From NCBI GenBank assembly GCA_963709525.1, contig CAVPXB010000021.1:62001-126000 (forward strand): a stretch of DNA of 64,000 bases. The letters run 5' to 3'. Both the position numbers and the translations under genes were made by a program. Source of the stretch: CAIWHR01 sp963709525 (GTDB lineage Bacteria; Pseudomonadota; Gammaproteobacteria; Burkholderiales; Casimicrobiaceae). The notes under the pieces were generated by a model. It was not told where the DNA came from. It saw nothing but the letters and a program-made list of their open reading frames with translations, and did not search any database. This document shows, in pieces, positions 29,510 through 38,501 of the stretch; position 1 is the first letter of the stretch; every line of letters begins with the position of its first letter.

Positions 29510-29733
29510 GCATGGGACCAAAATAGCTCCTGCGAGCACTTGTGACATGCGCAAATTCGTGCGCTCGATTCTCGACGCCGGTCACCCGGCGTCTTTCCTC
29601 CGTCGACAGGTCGAGCGTCCGGAAGTGTACGTGCTAATGACGATACATGGCCGCCGGATCGTGGCGATTGACGCGGCACGGCCCCGGAATGGCTCTTCGC
29701 CCGCCCTGTCCGGGCGAGGCGATGGCCGTGTAC

Positions 29734-30675
29734 TCAGACCGTCCGCCACGCCGTCAGCGCGATGCCGAGCAACAGGGCGACAGTGTAGAGGATGAATATT
29801 TTCGAGATGCCCGCCATCTGCGCGGACTTGGTCGCGTGCGAGAACCCGCGACGGTGCATCGCCGACAGCTCGCGCCCTCCCGCGACCGCTGCGGCGGCCA
29901 GGGGGACGAGCGCTTCGATGGTGAGAACGCGCAGGGGGATCAGTGCCACCGCGAGCAGCAGCGTCAGCAGCAACTGCCCGTCGATCAACCGCTCGGCGCG
30001 ATCGATGCCGACGACGCTGGCCAGCGTCCGCCGGCCGGCCCGACGGTCTCCCTCGATGTCGCAGGCGTTGTTGACCGACAGGATCGTGGCGATGAGCACG
30101 GTCGACGGCAGGCCCAGCCAGCCGTCGGCAGCCTCGAGCACCGGATGCTGAACGTACGATGCGACGCCGATCAGCACCGAACCGAGCAGGCCACCGGCAA
30201 AGAGTTCGCCGATCGGCAGCCTTGCGATCGGCAAGGGACCGCCGCTGTAGAGCAGCGCGATCGCCATGCAGACGGCGCCCACCGCGATGACCTGCCAGCC
30301 GACCATTGCGCCGATCACGAGGCCGACGAGCGCAGCGCCGGCGAAAAGCGCCCACGACAGCCTGCGCGCGAAGGCGGGATCGATCCCTCGCTGGACCAGC
30401 GGTTTCCAGCGCTCGACGTCGGATTGCACCGTGTCCACCCCGTGTATGAAATCGTAGTAGCTGTTGAAACCGGTCGTGCCCATATCCAACAGCAGGGTCG
30501 CGAGCAGCATCAGCAGGAAGCGGCCGGCGGAGAAATCCCGCGCCAGGTGGGACGCGTAGGCGGTGCCGACCAGCAGCGAGGAAACGCTGACGATCTTGGT
30601 GCGGATGTCGACGAGCTGGAGGACATCCAGCCACGTCACCGGGGCGCAGGCGCGAGATGTCGAATGCTGGCTCAT
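29734..30675 (-). CDS. UbiA-family prenyltransferase, MenA-like
   Basis: A 313-residue membrane prenyltransferase with about nine helices. The first Asp-rich motif is NSYYDFIHGVD (71-81) and the second is NNACDIEGDRRAGRRTLA. The GFNSYYD-GVDT form resembles MenA (dihydroxynaphthoate prenyltransferase) more than UbiA or heme O synthase. No other menaquinone genes are visible nearby, so the aromatic acceptor is uncertain. It lies in the block inserted between bamB and der, 224 bp upstream of der and on the same strand. Confidence 0.85.
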   Translation of the reverse strand: MSQHSTSRACAPVTWLDVLQLVDIRTKIVSVSSLLVGTAYASHLARDFSAGRFLLMLLATLLLDMGTTGFNSYYDFIHGVDTVQSDVERWKPLVQRGIDPAFARRLSWALFAGAALVGLVIGAMVGWQVIAVGAVCMAIALLYSGGPLPIARLPIGELFAGGLLGSVLIGVASYVQHPVLEAADGWLGLPSTVLIATILSVNNACDIEGDRRAGRRTLASVVGIDRAERLIDGQLLLTLLLAVALIPLRVLTIEALVPLAAAAVAGGRELSAMHRRGFSHATKSAQMAGISKIFILYTVALLLGIALTAWRTV

Positions 30676-30742
30676 GGGGTCCGCAGCCGCGCTGTCGGAT
30701 GACGCGCATCAAGCCCCTGCAGATCGCCCGATGGCCTGAAGG

Positions 30743-33034
30743 TCACGCAACCACTCCCGCCGGCGCCGGAGGGGAGGGCGAGTCCGGGAGCGCACCGTCC
30801 CAGCGCGCGACTTCAATCAACGCCGACAGCGCGCTCGGGCCCTGGGTGAGTTGCGAGCTGCCAATGTCCATGGTGAGCACGTTGGGGTTGCCCTGGCGGT
30901 CGAGACCGGAGGCGTCGGGATCGTACCAGGCGCCGGTGGCGATGATGGCGACCCCCGGCATCACGGCGGCATCGATCTTCAATCCGGCAAGGCACGCGCC
31001 GCGGTCGTTGTAGGCGCGAACGATGTCGCCGTCGCTGAGATTGCGTTTGGAGGCTTCCGCAGGGTGGAGCCGCAATCGCTCCCGGCCGTGCACCTTGTTG
31101 GCCTGGGACACGGGTCCGGGATCCATCTGGCTGTGAAGGCGATCAGCGGGCTGCACCGTGACCAGGTGCAATGGATAGCGATCGCGCCGCGCATCGCCCA
31201 GCCATTCGCCAGGCGGCAGCCACTTCGGGTGGCCGGGGCAGTCCGCGTATGAAAACGACGCAATCGTCGGGGAGGTGATCTCGATCTTTCCTGACGGTGT
31301 CCGCAACGGGTTCGCATCCGGGTCGGCCCGGAACGATTCGAACAGCACGAAGTCGCGCCCGGGAAGCGGAAGCTCGAGAAAACCGCTGCTCCTGAACGCG
31401 GCGTAGTCCGGAACGGCGAACCCGACGCGAGCGCAGGCGCTGGAGAAGCGACTCCAGATGTATCCCAGCCAGCCGTCCTCGTCACGCCCCTCCGTGTAGG
31501 CGGCGCCGCAACCCAGCCGATCGGCGATCTCCGCCAGAATCTGCTGATCGTTTCGGCTCCCGCCGACCGGGGCGATCGCCCTTTGCATGGCGAACACGTA
31601 GCGATCGCGCGATGAGCCGCCGATGTCGTCGCGCTCGAGTGTCGTGGTCGCCGGCAGCACGATGTCCGCGCGCCGCGCGGTCGCAGTCCACCAGCTTTCA
31701 TGCACGATGACCGTTTCCGGCCTTGCCCATGCCCGCTGCAGACGATTGAGATCCTGGTGGTGGTGGAACGGGTTGCCGCCGGCCCAGTATACAAGGCCGA
31801 CATCGGGGTAGGTTTCGCGCCGCCCGTCGAAAGCGTAAGGTTCACCCGGACCGAGCAGCATGTCGGCGAAACGGGCGACGGGTACGGCACGCCGCGCCGG
31901 ATTCGCGCCCATGGGCATGTCCGGGAAGGGCAGGTCGGCGCGGGGATTCCCGACCCCGTTCATCGAGCCGTGCCCGAACGCGAAGCCACCGCCCGGCAAG
32001 CCGATCTGTCCCATCATCGCCGCAAGGACGATCGCCATCCAGTAGGGCTGCTCGCCGTGGTGCGCGCGCTGCAGCGACCAGGCGAGCGTGAGCAGCGTTC
32101 GGCGGCCCGCGCTGCCGAGCGCCAGCGCTTCGATCACGCTGGCGTCGATGCCGCAGATCGCCGCTGCCCAGGCCGGCGTCTTCGCGATGCCATCATCGGT
32201 GCCCAGCAGATAGCGGGCAAAGGCCTCGAAACCGACGCAATGGCGGGCAAGAAAGACGCGATCGTGCAGATCCCGCGCGACCAGCACGTGCGCAAGGGCG
32301 AGCATCAGCGCCGTATCGGTGTTGGGCCTTATCGGGATCCACTGCGCTTCGAGGAACGGCGGGACATCATGGCGGTCCGGACTTACGATGACGAAGTCGA
32401 TGCCCCGCCGTTGCGCGGCGCGCAGCCATTGCTCGAGCGTGTGTACGCCTGCGCCGCCGGAAGTGATCTGCCCGTTCCTGAGGGCGAAGCCACCGAAGGC
32501 GATCACGCGCTGCGTGTGGCCGATGACGCTCGCCCAATCGGTGACGCGCCCCGACACCGGATCGTGGGTGCCGATGACGTGCGGCAGCAGGAACTGGGCC
32601 GCGCCCCAGCTGTAGTTCCCGATCTGGTCGGTGCACCCGCCACCGCTGTACAGGAAACGCCGCAACTGCGTGCGTGCGTGATGAAAGCGGCCCGCCGACG
32701 ACCACCCGTAGGAGCCGCCGAATATTCCTTGCGCGCCGCGTTCGGAGCGCACCCGTGCCAGCTCGTCCGCGACCAAGGCGAGGGCGCGATCCCACTCCAC
32801 CTCCACGAAGGAGTCGTCGCCGCGGCGGGTTCTGTCACGATCCTTGAGCCATGAGCGGCGGACAGCAGGGCGGAGGATGCGGGTATTCGAATAGACCATC
32901 GCCGGCATCGATTCCAGCAGGCGGGAGGGTGCCGGGTCACGCGCGAACGGCTCCGCGCTGACGAAGCGGCCGTCCTCGACGATGGCCGTGTAAGCGCCCC
33001 AATGCGAAAGCTGGACAAAGCGGCGGGTCGACAT
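30743..33034 (-). CDS. Molybdopterin S/N-oxide reductase, BisC-like
   Basis: A 763-residue bis-MGD oxidoreductase of the DMSO reductase family. It shows SHWGAYTAIVEDG at the N-terminus without the Cys motif of a [4Fe-4S] cluster, GGSYGWSSAGRFHHARTQL, and a probable molybdenum ligand Ser142 in GNYSWGAAQ, as in BisC, TorA and DorA. Further on come YWAGGNPFHHHQDLNRL, and near the C-terminus LHLVTVQPADRLHSQMD and a MopB-type domain. There is no twin-arginine leader, so it should be cytoplasmic like biotin sulfoxide reductase. Methionine sulfoxide, biotin sulfoxide or another S/N-oxide are candidate substrates. The neighbouring genes give no clear electron donor. Confidence 0.88.
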   Translation of the reverse strand: MSTRRFVQLSHWGAYTAIVEDGRFVSAEPFARDPAPSRLLESMPAMVYSNTRILRPAVRRSWLKDRDRTRRGDDSFVEVEWDRALALVADELARVRSERGAQGIFGGSYGWSSAGRFHHARTQLRRFLYSGGGCTDQIGNYSWGAAQFLLPHVIGTHDPVSGRVTDWASVIGHTQRVIAFGGFALRNGQITSGGAGVHTLEQWLRAAQRRGIDFVIVSPDRHDVPPFLEAQWIPIRPNTDTALMLALAHVLVARDLHDRVFLARHCVGFEAFARYLLGTDDGIAKTPAWAAAICGIDASVIEALALGSAGRRTLLTLAWSLQRAHHGEQPYWMAIVLAAMMGQIGLPGGGFAFGHGSMNGVGNPRADLPFPDMPMGANPARRAVPVARFADMLLGPGEPYAFDGRRETYPDVGLVYWAGGNPFHHHQDLNRLQRAWARPETVIVHESWWTATARRADIVLPATTTLERDDIGGSSRDRYVFAMQRAIAPVGGSRNDQQILAEIADRLGCGAAYTEGRDEDGWLGYIWSRFSSACARVGFAVPDYAAFRSSGFLELPLPGRDFVLFESFRADPDANPLRTPSGKIEITSPTIASFSYADCPGHPKWLPPGEWLGDARRDRYPLHLVTVQPADRLHSQMDPGPVSQANKVHGRERLRLHPAEASKRNLSDGDIVRAYNDRGACLAGLKIDAAVMPGVAIIATGAWYDPDASGLDRQGNPNVLTMDIGSSQLTQGPSALSALIEVARWDGALPDSPSPPAPAGVVA

Positions 33035-33057
33035 GGCGGGCGCGGCTGCGCGACGCT

Positions 33058-33843
33058 CTACAGCGTGCCCGGACAGGATCCGCCATCGATCAGCAGATTC
33101 TGGGCCGTGATGAAGCCGGCGTGGTTCGAGCACAGAAACGCGCAGTACGCGCCAAACTCCTCCGCTCGCCCGTAGCGGCCGGTCGGGTTGCCCCGCGCGC
33201 GCTGTTCCCACAGCGCGTCAAAGCTCATGCCGGTCATTTCGAGCATGCCGTCGACATGAACGCGCTGCGCATCGGTGTCGAAGATGCCGGGGAGGAGGTT
33301 GTTGATGGTCACGTTATGGCGGGCGATCTGTCGGGCGAGCCCGCCGACAAATCCCACCAGGGCGGTGCGGGCGCCATTGGACAGCGGCAGTTCCGCATTC
33401 GGCGCCTTCACCGACCGGGAACTGACGTTGATGATGCGCCCGAACCCGCGCGCGATCATGCCGTCGACGACCTCCCTCATCATCAGTATGGGTCCGATGG
33501 CCATGGCATCGAGGGCTTTGATCCAATCGTCGCGGGAGCAATCGCGGAAGTCGCCGGGAGGCGGGCCATCGGCGTTGTTGACGAGGATGTCCGGTTGTGG
33601 GCAGCGCGCAAGCGCCGCGCGCCGTCCTTCCGCCCGGGTGATGTCGGCGGCCACCCAGTCCACCGCGGTCGCCGTCGCGACGGCGATCTCGGCCGCCGCG
33701 CGCGCGAGCACCTCCGGCGTGCGGGCGGCGATCGTCACCCGGACGCCTTCTCGCGCCAGGCACGTCGCCGCCGCGCGCCCGAGTCCGCGACTGCCGCCGA
33801 AGACGAGCGCCGACCGGTCCTTGAGCCCGAGATCCATGTGCAT
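33058..33843 (-). CDS. SDR-family oxidoreductase with atypical active site
   Basis: A Rossmann-fold short-chain dehydrogenase of 261 residues: nucleotide motif FGGSRGLGRA near the start, ILVNNADG, and GRIINVSSRSVKAPNAELPLSNGARTAL. At the canonical Ser-x12-Tyr-x3-Lys site the sequence reads Ser, with Ser in place of Tyr and Arg in place of Lys. The same LSNGAR pattern occurs in a known SDR subgroup annotated as FabG-like, so it is not simple damage. The C-terminal end is LLIDGG-type. Gene position, 23 bp upstream of the S/N-oxide reductase start on the same strand, suggests they share an mRNA. Substrate unknown. Confidence 0.85.
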   Translation of the reverse strand: MHMDLGLKDRSALVFGGSRGLGRAAATCLAREGVRVTIAARTPEVLARAAAEIAVATATAVDWVAADITRAEGRRAALARCPQPDILVNNADGPPPGDFRDCSRDDWIKALDAMAIGPILMMREVVDGMIARGFGRIINVSSRSVKAPNAELPLSNGARTALVGFVGGLARQIARHNVTINNLLPGIFDTDAQRVHVDGMLEMTGMSFDALWEQRARGNPTGRYGRAEEFGAYCAFLCSNHAGFITAQNLLIDGGSCPGTL

Positions 33844-33988
33844 CGGGAATCCGCTTGATGCCGGCGCCCGCGACCACCGCGGACGCGGCGACGATGGTAA
33901 CCGATATCGCAGCCCGTTCGCAGGCGCGTGGCGGCCGGCCGGACAACCCCTTATACCCGCCAGGCATGTGCTTCGAACCAGAACGTCC

Positions 33989-34017
33989 TTGACCTTGCCG
34001 CCCGGGGATTCTAGATT
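33989..34017 (+). promoter_or_regulatory. Promoter of the DapA-like gene
   Basis: TTGACC (33989-33994), 17-bp spacer, TAGATT (34012-34017), 50 bases before the ATG at 34068. Good spacing and near-consensus boxes in the divergent intergenic region between the SDR and the DapA-like gene. Confidence 0.65.
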
Positions 34018-34067
34018 GCGTCTTTTCGGTTCGCTGCGGCTGGACGCACGGACCCCTGGAGCACGGC

Positions 34068-35009
34068 ATGCCCAAACTTCGCATCGAAGGATCGTTTGTC
34101 GCGAGCGTCACCCCATTCAACGCCGACGGTTCGATCGACTATGGCGCGTTTCGCACGCTGATCGATTTCCAGCGCCAGCATGGCACGGCAGCGATGCTGT
34201 TCATGGGGTCGACGGGCGAGCCGACGCTGCTGACGCCCGAGGAAAAGAAGGACCTCATCGTCGAGACGGCGAAGCTCAGGACGGGCGCGATGAAGTTCTT
34301 CTATGGCTGCACCGGCAACACGCCGGCGCAGGTGATCGACAACATTCGTTTTGCCGCCGCGAACGGCGCCGACGGCGCGATCATCGCGGCGCCGCCCTAC
34401 ATCTGCGGTTCGGAGAGCGACATCGAGGCGTTTTTCCTCGAAGTGGCGGACGCCACCAGCCTGCCGCTGGGCATCTACAACAACCCCCCCCGGGTGAAGA
34501 CCGATCTGCACTGGGACAACCTGTTGCGGATCTTCAGGCATCCGAACTACGTGATCCACAAGGAATCGACGACCAGGGTGGGGCAGGTCGCCCAGATCCT
34601 CGCCGCGCGGCCCGACGTCACCGTCATGTGTTGCGACTCGCCGAATCTGGGCCTGGTCGTGCCGACGATGTCGCTCGGCGGTCATGGGACCGCGAACATG
34701 GGCGGCAACGTGATGCCGGCCGAAATGGCGACGATCTCGACGCCGTGGAAGGGCTATGCCGATGCGCAGAATTTCCGCGACACCTACCTGCGCGTGTTGC
34801 CGCTCTCGCATTTCAACTACTCGGCGATCAACCCCGTCGCGCTCAAGAGCCTGATGCGGGCGCTTGGTTTGCCGGTCGGGCCGTTGCGCAAGCCGTTGCG
34901 CAATCTCGAAGGCGAGGCGCTGGCGAAGGGTCTGCGCATCGTTCAGGAACTCGGCCTCGACCGGAAGTACGGTTACACGATCCAGCCCAGGCTCGCGCAG
35001 GCGGCCTGA
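34068..35009 (+). CDS. Dihydrodipicolinate synthase (DapA)-family aldolase
   Basis: A class I aldolase of the DapA/NanA superfamily, 313 residues. The substrate-binding loop is FMGSTGEPTLLT (near 46-56), the catalytic Tyr is Y137 in YNNPPR and the Schiff-base Lys is K165 in VIHKEST. It is not a standard DapA; members of this branch next to Bug receptors often work on keto acids or dicarboxylates. The Bug gene follows 89 bp later on the same strand and a CysK gene after that, suggesting uptake and metabolism of an organic acid. Confidence 0.87.
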   Translation: MPKLRIEGSFVASVTPFNADGSIDYGAFRTLIDFQRQHGTAAMLFMGSTGEPTLLTPEEKKDLIVETAKLRTGAMKFFYGCTGNTPAQVIDNIRFAAANGADGAIIAAPPYICGSESDIEAFFLEVADATSLPLGIYNNPPRVKTDLHWDNLLRIFRHPNYVIHKESTTRVGQVAQILAARPDVTVMCCDSPNLGLVVPTMSLGGHGTANMGGNVMPAEMATISTPWKGYADAQNFRDTYLRVLPLSHFNYSAINPVALKSLMRALGLPVGPLRKPLRNLEGEALAKGLRIVQELGLDRKYGYTIQPRLAQAA

Positions 35010-35098
35010 GGTGGATACCCGGCGGACGTGGCGCGGGTGCCCACATGAGGGCGCCACGCGTCGCGTCAGCTCAAATGCGTCCTGATGGAGCACACAAA

Positions 35099-36067
35099 AT
35101 GCGTTCGACATGGAAGTGGCTCGCCGGAGCGGTACTCGTCGCCCTTTCGCTGCAATGCGCGGCCCAGACCTATCCCGGCAAGCCCGTGCGGCTGATCGTT
35201 CCGTACCCGGCCGGCGGCACCGTCGATACCGTGGCGCGCGTCGTCGCGCAGGGGATGAGCGAGCAGACCGGGCAGCCGTGGATCGTCGAGAACAAGGCTG
35301 GCGCGAACGGCGTCGTCGGCAGCGACTACGTGGCGCGGTCCGCGCCCGACGGATACACGTTGCTGCTGCAGGCGTCGATCTTCGTCATCAATCCGCTGTT
35401 CCTGACGAACGTCCCTTACAGCGTGGAGAAGGACTTCGCGCCGATCTCGAACATCGGATCGGTGCCGCTGCTGGTGACGGGGTCGCCCTCCAATCCTGCG
35501 CGCGACCTGCGCGAGTTCGTGTCGCTGGTGAAGCAGGCGCCCGAGAAGTACACGTTTGCCACTTCGGGCCTCGGTTCGGCGGGTCACCTGTCGGAGGAGG
35601 TCATCAAGAAGCAGGCCGAGCTTCCCGGTCTCATGATCGTCCCCTACAAGGGGGCCGCGCCGGCGCTTGCCGACATGCTCGGCGGGCACGTGAGCGCGAT
35701 GATCGATCCGTTCCCGTCGTCCTACCCGAACGTGAAGTCGGGAAAGCTGACACCGCTCGCGGTGACGAGCGGCAAGCGCGTGGCGTTCCTGCCGAATGTG
35801 CCGACCGTTGCGGAATCCGGCTTTCCAGGATTCGAGATGGTCTCGTGGTACGGCTTGTGGGGACCTGCGGGCCTGCCTGCCGACGTCGTAGGCAAGTTGT
35901 CGACCGCTGCCGCAAAGGCGGTGCGCTCGTCCCATGCGAGCGAGCGCCTCGCCGCGCAGGGTTTCGACCCGGTAGGTTCGACGCCAGCCGAATTTGCAAC
36001 CTACATCAAGGGCGAAATCGCCCGTTACGCGGTGATCGTCAAGGAAGCGAACATCAAGGGCGAGTGA
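35099..36067 (+). CDS. Bug family tripartite tricarboxylate receptor (TctC-like)
   Basis: A periplasmic binding protein of 322 residues. A typical Sec signal peptide (MRSTWKWLAGAVLVALSLQCAAQ) precedes the mature PYPGKPVRLIVPYPAGG. The family motifs DTVARVVAQ, ENKAGANGVVGSDYVARS, DGYTLL, VPYKGAAPALADMLGG and TVAESG-PGFE are present. GGAG lies 8 bases before ATG 35099. Bug proteins bind carboxylates for TctAB transporters, but no TctAB genes are next to this one, the usual situation for orphan Bug receptors of betaproteobacteria. Confidence 0.93.
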   Translation: MRSTWKWLAGAVLVALSLQCAAQTYPGKPVRLIVPYPAGGTVDTVARVVAQGMSEQTGQPWIVENKAGANGVVGSDYVARSAPDGYTLLLQASIFVINPLFLTNVPYSVEKDFAPISNIGSVPLLVTGSPSNPARDLREFVSLVKQAPEKYTFATSGLGSAGHLSEEVIKKQAELPGLMIVPYKGAAPALADMLGGHVSAMIDPFPSSYPNVKSGKLTPLAVTSGKRVAFLPNVPTVAESGFPGFEMVSWYGLWGPAGLPADVVGKLSTAAAKAVRSSHASERLAAQGFDPVGSTPAEFATYIKGEIARYAVIVKEANIKGE

Positions 36068-36202
36068 AGCCGCGCCGCGATGGCGCGAAAGCACCCGCGG
36101 CAGGTCGCGGTAGCCGACTTGCGAACGGCCGAGGAACGAAGCTTCGTCGCCCAGGTTCCGGATGCGGTTCAGGATTGATTCCCCAGATTCCGAAGGAGAG
36201 AC

Positions 36203-37180
36203 ATGTCGAACTGGTATGCAGACAACGCCCAATCGATCGGCCGCACGCCGCTGGTCAAGCTGAATCGCGTCGTCGATGGCGCCGGTGCCACGGTGTTGGC
36301 GAAGATCGAGGGCCGCAACCCGGCCTACTCGGTCAAATGCCGGATCGGTGCGGCGATGATCTGGGATGCCAGGGAGAAGGGGCTGCTCGGTCCCGGCAAG
36401 GAGCTGGTCGAGCCGACCAGCGGCAACACCGGGATCGCGCTGGCGTTCGTCGCGGCTTCGCTCGGCATCCCGCTGACGCTGACGATGCCGGAGACGATGA
36501 GCATCGAGCGGCGCAAGCTGCTGGTGGCCTACGGCGCGAAGCTGGTGCTGACCGAAGGCGCGAAAGGCATGAGCGGGGCGATTGCCAGGGCCGAGGAGAT
36601 CGCGGCCTCTGACGCGGCGCGGTTCGTGCTGCTGCAGCAGTTCAAGAATCCCGCCAATCCGGCGATCCACGAAAAGACGACCGGGCCGGAGATCTGGAAC
36701 GACACCGACGGCAACGTCGACATCCTCGTTTCCGGTGTCGGCACCGGCGGCACCATCACCGGCGTGTCGCGCTATTTCAAGCACACGCGCGGCAAGAAGC
36801 TCGTATCGGTGGCGGTCGAGCCGGCAGCGAGTCCCGTCCTCACGCAGGCGCGGGCGGGGGAGCCGCAGAAGCCCGGGCCGCACAAGATCCAGGGCATCGG
36901 CGCGGGGTTCGTCCCCCAGGTGCTCGATCTGTCGCTGGTCGACGCAATCGAGACCGTGTCCAACGAGGATGCCGTGCTCTACGCGCGGCGGCTGGCGCGG
37001 GAGGAGGGCATCCTGGCCGGCATTTCCTGCGGCGCGGCGACCGCGGTTGCGGTGCGGCTGGCGCAGCGGCCGGAGAACAAAGGCAGGACGATCGTCGTCA
37101 TCCTGCCCGATTCGGGCGAGCGCTACCTCTCTTCGGTGCTGTTCGAAGGCATGTTCGACGGCGCCGGAATGGCGGCATGA
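36203..37180 (+). CDS. cysK: Cysteine synthase (O-acetylserine sulfhydrylase A)
   Basis: A PLP enzyme joining O-acetylserine and sulfide to give cysteine. The 325-residue product has the PLP lysine in NPAYSVKCRIG (K45), the substrate loop EPTSGNTGIALA, the phosphate loop GVGTGGTITG, and PEIW and GISCGAA motifs of CysK. It closes the plus-strand group that begins with the DapA-like gene, with an excellent GAAGGAGAG ribosome site before ATG 36203. CysE, which makes its substrate, is at 1165-1920. Confidence 0.93.
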   Translation: MSNWYADNAQSIGRTPLVKLNRVVDGAGATVLAKIEGRNPAYSVKCRIGAAMIWDAREKGLLGPGKELVEPTSGNTGIALAFVAASLGIPLTLTMPETMSIERRKLLVAYGAKLVLTEGAKGMSGAIARAEEIAASDAARFVLLQQFKNPANPAIHEKTTGPEIWNDTDGNVDILVSGVGTGGTITGVSRYFKHTRGKKLVSVAVEPAASPVLTQARAGEPQKPGPHKIQGIGAGFVPQVLDLSLVDAIETVSNEDAVLYARRLAREEGILAGISCGAATAVAVRLAQRPENKGRTIVVILPDSGERYLSSVLFEGMFDGAGMAA

Positions 37181-37283
37181 ACTTCCGCGCCCTTGCCGGC
37201 GAACTCACGGCCGGGCACGGCTGACCCGGTCATCGACGCTCCGGCGTGCGGGCTTCCGGCCGGCGTCGCCGACGGCCAGCGCG

Positions 37284-38501
37284 TCAGCGCGCGCCCACCG
37301 CGTAGAGCGTGCCGCCCTCGGTCTGGAAGATCGCCTGCACGCCCGTCGGCAGTGGTTGTGCGGTTGCCGGCGTGCCGTCGGTCGCGAGCCGCCCGACGAG
37401 GCTGCCGTCGTTGCGGTCCATGAGGTGGACATAGCCTTCGATGTCGACCACCCCGACGTGGTCGCCGACGATCACCGGTCCGCCGATGCGCCGTGCGGCG
37501 AGCTTGTCCTGCTTCCACACCGAGGCGCCGGTCGCCTTGTCCAGCGCATGGACATTGCTCTTGTCGTCGGTCGTGTACAGGTAGCGGGCGTCGATGGCGA
37601 TGCCCTCGAGACTCGAGAGGTCGCGCGACCACAGCAGCGTGCCACGCAATACATCGAAGCACGCAATTCGCCCCTGGAAGGCGGCGGCGCAGACCTGCCG
37701 TTCCTCGATCACCGGCAGGCTGGTCACATCGGCGATGCGCTCGAGTTCGGTCGCACCCTTGGGTGTCGCCACGTTGGCTTCCCAGCCGACGTTGCCGGTC
37801 GCAAGATCGAGTGCGACAAGTTTGCCGCCTGCCGTGCCGACAAATAGGCCGCCCCGACTGATCGTGCCGCCGGCAAAATTGCGAACCGTAAGCGGCGGGT
37901 TGATGCGCTGGTACACCCACCTGGTCTTGCCGTCGACGGCGGACAACCCGTAGATGCGACCGTCGCCCGACCACACGGCGACGATGCCCTCGGCGACGTC
38001 GGGCGGACTCACGACTTCGCTGCTGACCTTCGATTGCCAGAGCGGCTTGCCGCTGGCATCGAAGGCGAGTACCTCACCCTTGTCGGTGCCGACTGCGACG
38101 AGCGTCGCGTCGGCTCCCACGCCGGCGGACAGGCGCTTGCCGGTCGACACGCGCCAGACGGTGCGGCCGGCAGGGTCGAGACGAGCGAGCGCGCCATCGC
38201 TGGCGCTTACGTAAACCGCGTCGGCGGTGACCGCCGGGGAGAAGCCGGCGCGGGCCTTGCCGATCGACACCTGCCAGGCGACCACCGGAGTGACGGTCGA
38301 TTTGAATTCGGGCAGCGGTCCCGGCTTTTTCGATCCGCCGGTGAACCACGAGAACGACGGCGCCGGAATCGTGGGCATCCACGACGACATCGTCGAGCAC
38401 CCCGTGGCCACGACGGCGAAGGCTACGGCCAGCACCTGCGCATACCGTTGCATCGCGCGCGGCATGGGGGCGCGGGAGTCGCGGTGAGCGCCGATCGTCA
38501 T
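37284..38501 (-). CDS. bamB: Outer membrane assembly lipoprotein BamB
   Basis: BamB is the beta-propeller lipoprotein of the BAM complex that inserts outer membrane proteins. The 405-residue product has a lipoprotein signal ending in VATGC (C35) and a set of PQQ-like WD-type repeats (AFDASGKPLWQSKVSS, YGLSAVDGKTRW, ALDLATGNVGWEANV, CFDVLRGTLLW). ATG 38501 overlaps the yfgM stop (ATGA); the signal is long from there, and ATG 38465 is an alternative start. In related genomes der follows directly; here cysK and six accessory genes intervene. Confidence 0.95.
   Translation of the reverse strand: MTIGAHRDSRAPMPRAMQRYAQVLAVAFAVVATGCSTMSSWMPTIPAPSFSWFTGGSKKPGPLPEFKSTVTPVVAWQVSIGKARAGFSPAVTADAVYVSASDGALARLDPAGRTVWRVSTGKRLSAGVGADATLVAVGTDKGEVLAFDASGKPLWQSKVSSEVVSPPDVAEGIVAVWSGDGRIYGLSAVDGKTRWVYQRINPPLTVRNFAGGTISRGGLFVGTAGGKLVALDLATGNVGWEANVATPKGATELERIADVTSLPVIEERQVCAAAFQGRIACFDVLRGTLLWSRDLSSLEGIAIDARYLYTTDDKSNVHALDKATGASVWKQDKLAARRIGGPVIVGDHVGVVDIEGYVHLMDRNDGSLVGRLATDGTPATAQPLPTGVQAIFQTEGGTLYAVGAR

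Noticed and set aside
27776..29554. A 592-codon frame that appears to fuse Der to Hfq
   Set aside because: Created by the der frameshift; Hfq has its own start codon and Der continues in the other frame to its normal end.
33275..36067. A single 930-codon frame spanning the SDR antisense, the aldolase and the Bug gene
   Set aside because: Only the last 322 codons are a real protein (Bug receptor with its own signal peptide and ribosome site); the rest is chance readthrough.
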